Positions 10,298 to 21,510 of a stretch of 64,000 nt of DNA are shown here, in pieces. Below the pieces are notes generated by a model. The model was not told the DNA's origin and did not search any database. It worked only from the letters and a program-made list of their open reading frames with translations. The stretch's first letter is position 1, and each line of letters starts with the position of its first letter. Origin of the DNA: Dactylonectria macrodidyma (taxonomy: Eukaryota > Ascomycota > Sordariomycetes > Hypocreales > Nectriaceae); assembly GCA_020744425.1 (NCBI GenBank), contig JAGMUV010000008.1, positions 124,001 through 188,000 on the forward strand. The letters run 5' to 3'. The position numbers and the translations under genes are program-made.

Positions 10298-13200
10298 TGG
10301 TCGCAGTACTTCGGGCTAACCACAGAATGTAGATGCCAGCCAAGATCGACAGCGGCCGAGTGGGCTTCCGGATGGGGATGGGACAATCAAGGAAGGAGAT
10401 GACTGGGGCCAGTTCTCGGAGCCCGATATTGACGCCGAGGACTATTTCAACCTGTTGCTTTCGCCCGTTCGGCCACGCAGGTACCTGGAGCAAATAGGGG
10501 TAGAGTGTGACTCCGACCCAGGGGACGAAGACGAGAGCGACGGTAACGACTCCGTGGATGAAAGCCCTGTTCGTCGTCGCTCACGGCCGCCTTCTGCACG
10601 GCCGAGGACTGGTCGCCGTGGCCCGGCTCCTGGTACAGGAGGGCGGCCGAGACGATCTCGAAGGCAAACTCGATCGTTGAGGCCGTCACGACGTATTCGG
10701 AGTCCGGTGAGGATTCTACCTGAAGAGTCGGCGGTATTCCACGCACAAGACCCGGTGTAGAATGGAGATCTGGAAGCTTGCGCCTTGACTGGTCGCGACA
10801 AGGCCATCCTCCGCGAGTTCTGGACAGAGCTGGACAATGACCAAATGCAGTTTTGCAGTCGATGCCAAGAGAGTTGGTTCCAGATGAAGATCGATTGCGA
10901 TGGCATTTGTGCGCGTTGTTATCGGAGGGATGAGAAGCGCCAGCCCGACGAGCCATATTTCTTCTCTGCGGATAATCAGCTCGACTTTGGCCCTATACCG
11001 ACCCGATTGCCTCAGCTTACGCCTACCGAAGAGTCTTTGATTGCTCGTGTTCACGTCCATGTGAACATTATGCTTGTGCGAGGGCAGCAGTACAAGTATC
11101 GGGGGCACGTAGTTCACTTTCTCCGCGAGGTTGGCTTAGTATACAACCAGCTCCCGCTTCTGCCGCGGGAGTTGAACATTATATTACTACGTCCTGCGAA
11201 TACGTCGTCCCACGCAAATCTTAGCCGGCAATTCACCCGCCAGTTCCGCGTGCGCCGCCAGCCGGTTGTCATATGGCTAGACTACCTCCGCCGCCATCAT
11301 CCTGGCTATCGATGCGTCGCCATCGACGAAGAGCGGCTGAATCAATTGCCCCAAGATGGTAATGTCCTGGATGCTATCCCCCAGAGTCAGGTGGAGGCTG
11401 CCGACGTTGGACCCGACTCACCCGAGGAAGATCAGGAGGCAGAGCCTGACCTGGAGGACGAGGCTGCGGTGCCGGACCTGTTGGCTAAGGACACGGAGCT
11501 CGATGCTCTGCGGTCTATTCTCTCCGGAGAATCAGGCGCTGATTCAGGGCTTTCCACAAGCTTCCAGGCGCAGGCACAACACGAGCTGCAGCTCCCGAAT
11601 ATACGACACACACCCATTAATGAGTTCAATCGCTCTCATGCCTTACTCTCTTTGGCATTTCCCTGCCTCTTTCCTGACGGTAGAGCCGACTTTGTTGAAC
11701 CCCGATTGCGCTCTATTGATTATAAGGATTACGTCGAGCACGCGATGCGCTGGCACGACGGGCGTTTTGCACGCCACCCGACCTTCCGCTTCGTCGCCTT
11801 CAACACGCTAATGCGGTCACAAGCACGTTCACGATCCAGATTCTTCGTGAAGCAACATGATGGGAGACAGCAGCCGCTGACGCGAGAGCAACTTATTCAG
11901 GCGCTCGAACACAGCGAGGACCTAGAGGCGCAGGCGCTGATCAACTCGATCACAAGGCATGCGGTTTCTATTCGCGGTATGCGTCCATTCTGGAACAAAA
12001 AGAGGCAGGAGCTTGAGGCCTATGCTTATAACCTTGGTTGTCCTGGTGCATTCATTACATTTAGCCCGGCAGATTTACACTGGCGGAGTCTCTACTAGCA
12101 TATGCCCCAGTATGACGACTGGCTAGCCACTACCAAGCCGGAGAGGATGGCTCTATCGCGCCGCCTATTGCAGCAGAACCCTCACATTGCTGCTTTCCAC
12201 TTCTACCGCCGATACTGCCTCTTTCGGAATATCGTGCTAAGCAAGAAGTTTAGCATCACGGATTACTGGGATCGTTATGAATGGCAAGGGCGTGGGAGTC
12301 CACACAACCACGGCCTGTACTGGATGGAAAATTGCCCTGGAGCCGACATGGAGGACGAAGCCGCTCGTGATGTTTTTGCACGCATGTGGGGATTCTACGT
12401 CACTGCTATTAACCCTGAGCCAAGTAGGACTATGCCTCAGGGTGAGGGTAATCCGCTGAGCGTAGATCCCCTAAGCATAGAGATGACATTCTTGCGGCTC
12501 TCGCAAATTGTCAACCGTTGCCAGCGCCACAAGTGCAACACCACGTACTGCTTGCGTATGAGGAAGAGAACTGGTAACATCGCGAGGGATATGGAGGGTG
12601 CTGCTGCAGACATCGAGGCGGCCAACGCGGCCAATCCAGAGAGGGAGTGTCGTTTTGACTTCCCTCGTGCCTTGCGGGAGCTGGCCGCAGTTATCAGGAA
12701 GGAAGGAAGGTCGTACCACATCTTCGAGGCAGCGCGGAACGACAGCCTCATGAACCACTTCAATCCTGCTATCATCCTAGGCTGGCTAGCCAATATCGAC
12801 ATATCTCCTTGCACCAGCTTACAGGCGGTTATTACGTATGCTGCGAAGTATTGCAGTAAATCTGAGAAGAAGACTGAGCCTTATTGCAAACTTGCAGATC
12901 AGGTCTTACCGCATACAGCACACCTCCAGCCCTTATTATCCTTCTCCTCTCGCCTTATGAATAAGCTGATTGCTGAGAGGGATTACTCAGCGCAGGAGAT
13001 TTCCCACCTTCTGCTTAATATCCCTCTGTAGGAAGGCACACGGATGGTCGTCTCTATCGATTGCCGTCCGTTAGAGCAACATGCACGTTCGTATCGCGTT
13101 GACGAAGATGTCAATGAGACTATCGGCAGCTACAGAAAATATCTGGAGCGAAATGACCAGCATGAGGATGTAACCTACCTCGAGTACTTACAATCATATA

Positions 13201-15215
13201 ATCTCAAGACGTGGAGGAAACTCGCTGCTAACACAAAGCAAAGGGTCCTAGCTTACTTCCCTTGATATAAGTCTATAGAGGCTTCTCCCTAGTTTAACGA
13301 CTTCTGCTGTGTTAAATTGATGATGGTTTATTTACATCGCTTTCCAGAAGAGTTGCTTGTTGTAAGTGGCTAGCGGTTCGATTCTTTTATAGCCGGGTAT
13401 ATGCGCTGCAGATAGCTCTACGATACTCATGCGGACGATCATTATGGAGAGCTAGATATGGATGAATTGACGGCAGAGGACGATGAGTTTGAGCTTGAGG
13501 CCTATGAGGAGCCTATCGCGGAGGAGGATTGGCATGAACTTGCCCGCATGCTACCTAACCGCCCACTAGAGGAAGAGGACATCGACATCCTCGGCCGCCG
13601 AGACATTAACATTAATTACGATTGGACCCCTCATGTTGGGCGGTATACTGATGATGGCATTCTTAATAGCGACTACTGGAAGTAACGCAAAGCGGAAAAC
13701 ACCCTTGACCTTAATATGGATGATTAGCCATTAGAGGCTCGCGATTCCCTAAATCTAGAGCAGCGCTTAGTGTATGATATAGTGATGGGCCACTTTTTGA
13801 CCCGGGATCCCTCCCAGTTGTTACTCTATGTGGATGGCGGAGGCGGCACTGGTAAGTTATACCTCATTAACCTGCTCTTAGCGCACCTCCAAGCTACGAC
13901 ACGGGGGAGGGGGACACCTATTTAGCATGCTATGCCTACGGGCGTCGTAGGAAATCAGATTTCGGGCACTACCTTGCATTCCCTATTACACCTGCTAATT
14001 AATAAGGACTTTAAGCCTCTCTTAGCCATTAATAAGGCCTAGCTCTAGAAGAAGCTTAAAGATATTAAGTATTTGATCATTGATGAGAAGAGCATGCTGG
14101 GACTGCGTCAGTTATCTTGGATCGATGACCGTCTCTGAGAGGCGTTCCTGAATAAGAACGAAGAGTTCTTTAGCAGCCTGAACATACTGTTAGTTAGTGA
14201 CTTCTTTCAGCTTCCCCCTGTGCTACAGAAGCCGCTTTATTACGATAAAGAGGTTCAGGGAGTAGAGATTAAGGGCAGAAACGCATATAGGCGATTCAAT
14301 AAATCGGTCTTCTTAAAGGTTGTCTAGCGGCAGTGTGGTGACGATTAGGAGGCATTCTGCCTAGCTCTTGGGGAATTGCGGTTGCTTTAACTATCTGTGG
14401 AGTCCTAGAAGCTCCTTTCCAGCCGCATACAGGCAAAACTAGACGATCAAGAGGTCACAAGGTTTATTAACGCCTTATGAGTATACGCTACTAAAGATAG
14501 GGTGAACGAATATAACTACTATCACCTTGACCGCCTTAGCCGGCCAGTCATCCGGGTTATGGCTAAGAACGTCGGCCCTGGCGCGGCTGCTGCGCCTAAT
14601 GATAAGGCGGGCAACCTTGCGAAGCAGATCCCTATATGCATTGGCTCCCGTCTGATGCTAACGTCTAACCTTTAGCAGCCAGTTGGCCTTTGTAACGGCG
14701 CTCGCGGCATAGTTTACGATATCGGCTGGGCACCTGGGGCCGACCCTATCCAAGACCCTCCCTGTGTTATTATGATGGAGTTTGACAAATACAGCGGACC
14801 GGTATTCCTAACTACCGCTAATAGTAGGAAGATTGTTCCGATTCTCCCAGTAGAGAGGGACTTCCTCATCGGAGCTACTCTCTGCGCTCGCACCCAGTTT
14901 CCTCTGATCGTATACTACGCAATTACTGTGTATAAGTCATAAAGCATTACTGAAGACATGATAGTTATAGATCTGTCCTGCCAGGACTTTCAGACTGGTT
15001 TAAGCTACGTGGCTGTCTCTCGCGTAAAAACGCTTAACGGTCTGATGTTAGATGCACCATTTGATCGTAATCACCTGGTCTACGGGTCTCCTCCGGATGG
15101 CATGAAGATAAAGATGAGGGATCAGGAGCTTCGGAAACGGCAGGTGCTCACACGGAATCCATACATATCATATAATACCAATAATGGCCATAGCAATGGA
15201 TTAGTACGTAGATAA
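10290..15215 (+). pseudogene. Rep-helicase of Helitron B, nonsense-disrupted
   Basis: From about 10290 to the stop at 15213-15215 all segments (10455-10760, 10785-12098, 12102-13031, 13044-13265, 13458-13685, 14958-15215 and the stop-riddled helicase between) share one frame. Cysteine pairs CSRCQESW and CARCYRR mark the DUF6570-like region. The Helitron-like N domain has NEFNRSHALLSLAFPCLFPDG. The HUH motif is GSPHNHGLYW near 12300. The Rep tyrosine motif is YAAKYCSKSEKK near 12838-12870. The helicase shows Walker A GGGGTGK near 13840, Walker B LIIDEKSM near 14075 and C-terminal YVAVSRV near 15010. Stops fall at expected Gln positions: 12096-12098 (LY*HMP versus LYRHMP in copy A) and 13029-13031 (NIPL*EG versus LPLQEG in copy A). 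It is a RIP-type pseudogene with little indel decay. Confidence 0.85.
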
Positions 15216-15270
15216 TGCAGTAGTAGTAATAGCTTCCCGGTCCGCGGACACACAGCCTTCGGCTGAGGCT

Positions 15271-15309
15271 ACCCCATGCACCCCATCGCCGCTCTAATGT
15301 GCATGGGGT
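15271..15309 (+). repeat. 3' terminal hairpin of Helitron B
   Basis: ACCCCATGCAC (15271-15281) and GTGCATGGGGT (15299-15309) form a perfect 11-bp stem with a 17-nt loop. It follows the TTCG palindrome at 15253-15265. The structure and spacing match the 3' hairpin of Helitron A, though the stem sequence differs. Confidence 0.75.
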
Positions 15310-15324
15310 GACGTAGTATTTTAG

Positions 15325-15666
15325 TACATAAGTCTTCCTATGACTATGTAGCTTTTGAAGTCACAGAGCGTACCGTTGATCTCCCGGGCCTCCGTGGGGA
15401 CTATGGGTCAAGTGTAGTCTTACGACAGTCAAAGGGATAGATATTGCTTGTTTACGTCATGGATATTGAAGACTTTCTGGCTCGCTGACACTCTGCTTCG
15501 TCGTAATCAATGTGGACCGCCGATCTCATTCTGTGATTGACCGTAAGGCTATCCCTTTGACCGTGGTAAGACTACACTTGACCCATAGTCCCCATAGAGG
15601 CCCGGGAGATCAGCAGTACGCTGGTTGACTTCAAAAGGTTACGTGGCTATGCGAAGGGCTATGTAT
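15325..15666. mobile_element. foldback MITE-like element
   Basis: Two inverted arms of about 115 bp (15325-15440 and 15549-15666) flank a spacer of about 108 bp. The outer ends read TACATAAGTCTTC and, inverted, TACATAGCCCTTC. The inner ends share TCAAGTGTAGTCTTAC and GTCAAAGGGATAG. There is no ORF. A terminal TA on each side fits a Tc1/mariner-type target duplication, but that is inference. A third, partial copy of the inner arm sequence lies at 15777-15808 in direct orientation. The element sits about 15 bases from the hairpin of Helitron B. Confidence 0.65.
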
Positions 15667-17460
15667 TTCAATGTAGATCTCTAACAGCCGTGACTTCTAG
15701 CGCCTCGTAAAATAGGTGGAACCTCTTGTACCTCGCCTTACTTTCCTTTCGTTGGTTTGAATCCCTGCTACTAGCGTAAGTGTAGCCTTACCACGGTCAA
15801 AGGGATACTAGCGAACTATCACGGCCTAATAGATTCGGGGATTATCCAGTGGAATATTGAGTCGGTTCAGGAGGTGGTGCCCATTGGACCAATTAGGGGA
15901 TCATGGCCTGCCAAATGGCCTGTTAAGGTGTTACCGGTAGTCCAGACGCGGCGTGGTATTGCCAGCCATGCTGGGTCGGGATTGAGGGGAATATTTGGCA
16001 AGGGAGGGAATTATGGTAGACCAATCATAACGCGGCTCCCTACAACAACCCCACTTCGGACATAAGTTGTGGAACGGCCGACCTGATGAACAGAAACCTG
16101 CTCAAGGGGCCCCGCCGAGCGCAATCAGGACTCAACGTCCGGCCATGCCGAGCGCTTGTGATGATGCTCCACTGTGCTCCCAAATCCCTCAGCTGGTCGA
16201 TGCGCCACCGTACTCGGTTCCGTTGTATCGGTAAATTGCACGATCGCGAACGCGATGGGGTGACCAATTGTTCCTCCGCAAGATTGACCAACGTCGTTTA
16301 TCGACGGTGGAGGGTGTGGTATTAGTCAAGAAATGATTCCCCGACTTTTAATTTGGAATGATAAAAGGGAGGGCCGAACCCGACGGAGGTGTTGGTGAGA
16401 TCCCTTCTTGATGACGTGGTTCGTGTGCTTGAGTGACTCGAAAGGCGGATCGATAGCCTTTGTCGACGACTACTCGGCTAGGGTCACGGGGGCGACGGCG
16501 GAGTAACAGGGACGGCATTCAGGCCATCGTCGACCGGGCACTGGCGTGGGGAGGCTAGAGAGTTCGATGAGTTAATGGCTTTGAGGAACGAAAAGGTTCT
16601 TTGCCTTGAGGAACGAAAGGCTTCTTTTTCCCCGCCCTCTCTCGGGTTCAGCACGCCGACGATGCTGCCCCTCCCATACATCCACTTCCTGAATGCGAAG
16701 CCACCCTCAGGCGAGCTCTTCATCCAATCAATACGGCTTTTCCATGGTTGCTAATCGTGAGGCATGTACGCCCAGTTCGATGTTCCGTTGAAGATCGAAC
16801 GGCCCTTTGCCACCACCCACCCACCACCGCAATCTCACTGGCATTTGATGCAACCTGGGCGGTTGTCTCCCATCGCATAATCTTCAATCGCAAGGTCGGG
16901 TGGCTGGTTCGGCAGGCATTTGATTCGTGATTGGACAATGTTCCGACCAACTAGACGCTGTATTTGGAAATGTGGTCTGTCTGCGATGAGTTTTTAAGAT
17001 GGTTGGTGCCTGAGAAGGCCTCTGAAGATTGACCATTCATGGAAGAATGTGGTATTCGAGGCGAATGGAGCGGGCTCCTGAGCCGTCGAGAGCGTGCTTC
17101 CTTGGTTGACTTACTTACAGACTTTGATGACAAGGATAGAGCATCATGCCGTCGGGGCAAAAAGGATTAATTATTATGGATGTTACTAGACTCTATACTG
17201 CAACGTCCTAAATAGACACAGTCCCGGAGATTCGCACAAACTCCTCCTCCAAATGCTGCCAGACCTTGTCCACCATGCCCTTCTCTCGATACTCAGCCAG
17301 CAGCTCCAGCACATCTCCCGAAGCACTCTCACCATCCCAGTCAACGCTATAAACGCCGCTCGAGTTCTTCCCATCAGTGCCCACCGCTTCCTCCCCAGTC
17401 TCGACACCCTGAGCCCCATTCCCATCCTTAGAACGATGGGACGAGGCACTCTGATCCCTT
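15667..17460. other. intergenic region with small unassigned ORFs
   Basis: Normal-GC sequence with several short ORFs and no recognised domain. The minus-strand ORF at 17468-17208 (86 residues, acidic and Gly/Ser-rich, with segments VLELLAEYREKGM and WQHLEEEF) has protein-like composition and may be the end of a gene, but I cannot name it. The partial repeat at 15777-15808 belongs to the adjacent foldback element family. Confidence 0.3.
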
Positions 17461-17856
17461 ACCGGCATATATGGATGCTATTATAACATGGTTGGGTAAA
17501 CCGTGTATTCTTCTTCTGGATCATCATTTTGATATTCGGGGACGCTTTGATTAACTAAGGCGTCGACTTCTATTTCGTCTATCCTGAAGAAGAGTGTAAG
17601 GATAAGTACTGTTCGCGGTTTGTAGATAAGAACGTGGCGGATGTGTACTGTTAGTACTGGGGTGAGTTTCTTCGTTACTGCGAGCGGTAAGACGGATGTT
17701 ATTATTACTGATTAGAATCGGGATAGTACTTAGATATGGTATATGTAGAAAGTTTATTATAAGATAGGAAAGAGTGATGAATGATTCTTATAGATTCCTT
17801 TTCTTTTATTTATTTCGGTTTTTTAAAATAGGGATATAAAATACTAAGGATTAGAA

Positions 17857-17985
17857 ATGTATAATACCTGAATGAAGATATTTATATAGAAGGATTGCTT
17901 TAGGATAATAAGCTTATTAAAGGATATCTTAAGGCAATAGTGCCAGCTCCTAAGCTAAGTAAGACAGCTTATATACGAAGTTACT
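17857..17985 (+). repeat. AT-shifted copy of the 676-805 copia fragment
   Basis: The sequence starts ATAATACCTGAATGAAGATA and aligns along its length with 676-805. Differences are overwhelmingly G-to-A or C-to-T (GATGATGAGCC becomes GATAATAAGCT; GGATCTCCTCAGG becomes GGATATCTTAAGG). The encoded NEDICMEAF becomes NEDIYIEGL. It marks a second, more heavily RIP-mutated copy inside the AT-rich block. Confidence 0.7.
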
Positions 17986-19083
17986 ATCTATTACTTAGAG
18001 TAACTTATTTTAAGATCCCTCCTGCATAGCTATATTAATAGCTAAACCATACTCTAGTACTAAGGAGAGGCGGAATAATTATAAAGAAAATAAGGGTTAT
18101 ATATAGTTAGAGTAATGCTAGTGGCTGTTAATATGAGGTGCGGTGTTCTTAGATAATGTATGTATAAGTAGCTGTTAGGAGAATGTTAAGTTAAAAACCG
18201 TCGAAGGGTTGAATATTCTATGTCGTTTTAAGTTATTGTTATGAAAGGGGGAAAATAGTAAAGTTATACTAGTATTTACTAGTACTGCTCTTTTATCCTT
18301 GTATCTTTTATTATGCTCGAACTGGATGGGTGGCTGCTTAAAATGTAATGCTATTATAAAGCTGTGTAGATAGTTGTATAGTGTGGGAAATTCTGCTCTA
18401 TCTCTTAGTCGATTTTATATAGATTGAGGGATTTTGTATTCTTAGTGGATGCATTATATACTAGGTCTAGAGATGGATATTCTCTATAAGCGTTTACTAG
18501 ACTTATCCTAGGCTTAGGATTTAAATCCATAGTATATCATGCCTCTAGTAGATTCGGGAAGCGCTTGTAGAGTGTTATGGATTTGAACCTTGCTTAGGCT
18601 TGGGATAAGAATATTTAGACTAACCTAATGGCGCTGTATGTTACTTGCGCAAGTAGCCTGCAATAGCCACTTCCTAATGTTAGGGAGATTGGAAGTGGAT
18701 GCTAAATAATCAATTAAGCCATTTATTAACTAATTCACGTTAACTATGCTAATTGTTACTATAATAGATTAAACATTCACTTAATGCTTAATTAGGGGTT
18801 ATAGTTAAATTTTAATTAATAAGATGTATCTCTTAGAGCTATGTAGTATGATTAGGGGATGGGAGAATTAGATCCTAATAATCCTTAATTTATTTATCTT
18901 ATTAGGGAAGTCTCTTTCCTGCCCGTTTTATACAAAACTGACGTATCTTAATGCTTTTATACCTTATATTTCCTATTAATTAATCTAGTATGTCCTTATT
19001 CTCCCTAGAAACTTTAAAGACTCGATCTGAGAATACCCTCCTGTTAAATAATTATACATCTTTTAAACCCTACCCTTAGCCTT

Positions 19084-20031
19084 ATGGTCCTTAGTAAAAT
19101 TGCCTATGTTACTATATACACTCTTAGTATTACTTATGATATTATAAACTTCTTTACTTTATTTGATTTCTTTAATGAAGAGGACTTAACTAATGGCTTT
19201 ATTAAGTATATTGACTTTAAGACTACTGTTAGTAAAGGTCTTGCTAGTGATTGTAATAGTGCTATCTATATGGGTGTTAATACTACTACAGTCAGCCCTA
19301 CTAGTGGCTGCAAATCGGTCTGTATAACTTCTCAAACTTCTTTTACCTATGGCCTCTTTATTACTAATATTATCTATATGCCTAGTAGTATCTGTAGAGT
19401 CTGGCCTGCTATATGGCTCTTCAGACCTAACTGGCCTGTCTTTAGAGAGATTGATATTATTAAGAGTATTAATACTTAAGTCTATAATACTATCACTCTT
19501 CATACTGGTTCTGGGTACTATATTATAAACGAAGGGACTCTAGAAAGTACTATTTTATTAGAGTCTAACTGTAATGCTGGTTATGCTTACACTAGCTGTA
19601 GCTAAAGTACTGCTAATTATTAGAATTATAGTAATAGCTTTAATGCTAATAGTGGCGGCGTATATGCTATAGAGTGGACCTTAGATCACATTTCTATCTA
19701 GTTCTTTGCCTGCAATCAGATCCCTAATAACATTAAGACCGAATTCCTTAATCCGTCTAAGTGGGGCCTGCTTACTGCGCGCTTTACTGGCGGCTCTGGC
19801 TGTAATATAGATACCTATTTTATAGACAATAACCTAGTCTTTGATACCACCTTCTGTAAAGACTGGGCTGGCTTTGCTAAGATCTGGAATATTAATCTTA
19901 AGTGCTCTGCCCTCTCCTCTAACTGTAATGATTACATTACTACTAACCCAGCTGCCTTCACTAAGGCCTACTAGCTTATTAATTCCATAAAGATCTTCGA
20001 CTAATCTACTTCTAGTTATAATGATAAGTAA
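19084..20031 (+). pseudogene. GH16 endo-1,3(4)-beta-glucanase relic
   Basis: One frame of 316 codons from ATG 19084 to TAA 20029-20031 follows a fungal glycoside hydrolase family 16 laminarinase/mixed-linkage glucanase from end to end. Matching segments include FFTLFDFF, AIYMGVNTTTV, SPTSGCKSV, MPSSICRVWPAIWLFRPNWP, GGVYAIEW, FDTTFCKDWAGFA and NCNDYITTNPAAFTKAY. The catalytic GEIDxxEG site reads REIDIIKS at 19444-19467, so the acid/base Glu is Lys and both flanking Gly are lost by G-to-A changes. Stops occur at about 19477 and several later points, with no frameshift. The N-terminal residues look like a decayed signal peptide. It would have been a secreted wall- or plant-glucan hydrolase and is now dead. 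Confidence 0.75.
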
Positions 20032-20491
20032 TGAGCCTATGCTGGGCCCGGTATGAGGTGTCTGCACCTAAGGCAGTTGCGATGAGGGTTTCTAAGGGGA
20101 GAGCGTCAGCTAATTAGAGAGAAAGGAACAGTGTTCTCTTTTCTTCAGATATGCGGATATGACTCCAGCGATAAGTAATAAAAATTTAACCTTGTCATTT
20201 AGGCCATTCTGTGATGTTGATCACCTTTTATTTAGAATAAAATGAGAATTAACTATATCTACTTTAAGTAGTATAATGTATAGTAACTGTTTAGTAGCGA
20301 CTTATGTCCGTTTAAGGTATCTAAAGTGCGTTCGCACCTGGGACAAACTGATCACATTAGCCAATTGACATAACACCATAGAACATTTATGCCTCTATCG
20401 TACTATGAGTCATGCCCAGCCGCACTATAGTAAACACATTCCGCCTCCTACGCTGTCCAGTCTACCTCGCCACTATACACAGAGGTTTATA
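20032..20491. other. non-coding AT-rich stretch
   Basis: Between the GH16 relic and the membrane-protein ORF. A plus-strand ORF at 20412-20624 is antisense to the membrane protein and is not supported. Nothing else recognised. Confidence 0.4.
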
Positions 20492-20998
20492 CTACGTCTT
20501 CAGATCATGGTCAGGTAGCCGCAGTGTGAGCCCTTCCATCCACATCTTCCAAGCCAGAGTCATAGTGCCGACCATGAATGCGAATACCTCGACTCCAATC
20601 AACAGAGAAACCCAAATGGGGTAACCATTAGCAATCCAGAAGACAAGGCCAACAAGAACCTCGATAATACTAATATCGACCAATATAGTTAGAAGCCATA
20701 GAATTAGTGTTTTTCTTTCAGTCGAACAACTCTGCTAGCCCTCGAACTTGAAAAGGAGCATTTTAGCCAGAGTTAAAGCGATGATACTTTTTACCACAGA
20801 GCTGGCGAGTAACAATACTACTATCTGGCCCATAGCTGTCTTCTGATGATCCTGAAATCCGCCGAATGCCATCAAGACTGAGGCGACGATAGCAGGAAAA
20901 GCTGCGATAATATCAAATGTTCGATAGAAAAGCAGGACGCGGTCAAACACAGTAACCCCCCGCCCGCCTACCACGTTATGGGCTTTGTGATAGGACAC
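20492..20998 (-). pseudogene. multi-pass membrane protein, one internal stop
   Basis: ATG at 20998-20996 opens an 87-codon ORF ending in TAG at 20737-20735. The same frame continues for 80 codons to a stop at 20492. The combined 168-codon frame has about four hydrophobic helices: FDIIAAFPAIVASVLMAF, QIVVLLLASSVVKSIIAL, LWLLTILVDISIIEVLVGLV and VSLLIGVEVFAFMVGTM. Charged loops lie between them, as expected of a small integral membrane protein. Base composition is less AT-rich than the flanking RIP-damaged blocks. I do not recognise the family. The internal stop follows FEG and could be a Gln-to-stop change or a wrong gene model. Confidence 0.45.
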
Positions 20999-21380
20999 TA
21001 ATTAGCGCGATGGGTCGTGAATCAATTAATAATGAAACGTACGCTGGTCACAGGACTCCATTATGGATGCGTAACTTTAAAAGGTCGATTTTTAAACACT
21101 TCAGGCTAGGCCAGGTGTTGACGAAATACTTAGTCTAAGAATGAGCAAAATAAACGCAGTATAGGATCATCTACTTATACAGTACCATAATGTCAGTCGG
21201 GGCCCTCCCTATCAAGCCTCGGCCCCTTGGGAACTAAAATCAAGTAAAGTTAATAAGAGCACAGCCCTAAACTGACCTTACAAGCCTATCCAGCGTCCAC
21301 TTGTGGATTCTTACTGCAGCCAGATGTTTTAGACTCCTAGCACTGGTACAGTACAGTCACTTGCAGGGAATGTGTCGCAG
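20999..21380. other. non-coding spacer
   Basis: No coding signal. It separates the membrane-protein frame from the tandem palindromic repeats and may hold the 3' flank of Helitron C. Confidence 0.35.
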
Positions 21381-21510
21381 TGCCTGGAGGAACTACGAAG
21401 TAAGTTCCGGAAGGTTCCTTTGCCTGGAGGAACTACGAAGTAAGTTCCGGAAGGTTCCTCAGGCTGAACTTTGCCTGGAGGAACTACGAAGTAAGTTCCG
21501 GAAGGTTCTT
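21381..21510. repeat. three copies of a 39-bp palindromic unit
   Basis: The unit TGCCTGGAGGAACTACGAAG, continuing with TAAGTTCCGGAAGGTTCC, occurs at 21381-21420, 21421-21458 and 21472-21510. Within it GGAACT and AGTTCC are inverted around ACGAAGTA, so each copy can form a hairpin. A TATATAAA box follows at about 21529-21536. The array lies at the low-coordinate end (the 3' side on the coding strand) of Helitron C and may be its terminal region or a promoter-proximal array of another element. Copies are nearly identical, so they are younger than the RIP decay next to them or were not its target. Confidence 0.7.

Larger units (their letters stand above)
9247..15309 (+). mobile_element. Helitron B (Helitron2/Helentron-like)
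   Basis: An element of about 6.1 kb on the plus strand, related to Helitron A at the protein level and transcribed away from it. The 5' end has CAGCCGAAGGCTG at 9247-9259. The 3' end has CAGCCTTCGGCTG at 15253-15265, then an 11-bp-stem hairpin at 15271-15309. Outside the hairpin comes GACGTAGTATTTTA, close to the equivalent sequence beyond Helitron A. Coding order matches Helitron A: CxxC knuckle, Pro/Ser-rich spacer, DUF6570-like, Helitron-like N, HUH, Rep tyrosines and PIF1 helicase. The left boundary is supported by the methyltransferase homology that stops at 9243. The Rep-helicase carries many in-frame stops and one frameshift, so the copy is dead. Confidence 0.8.
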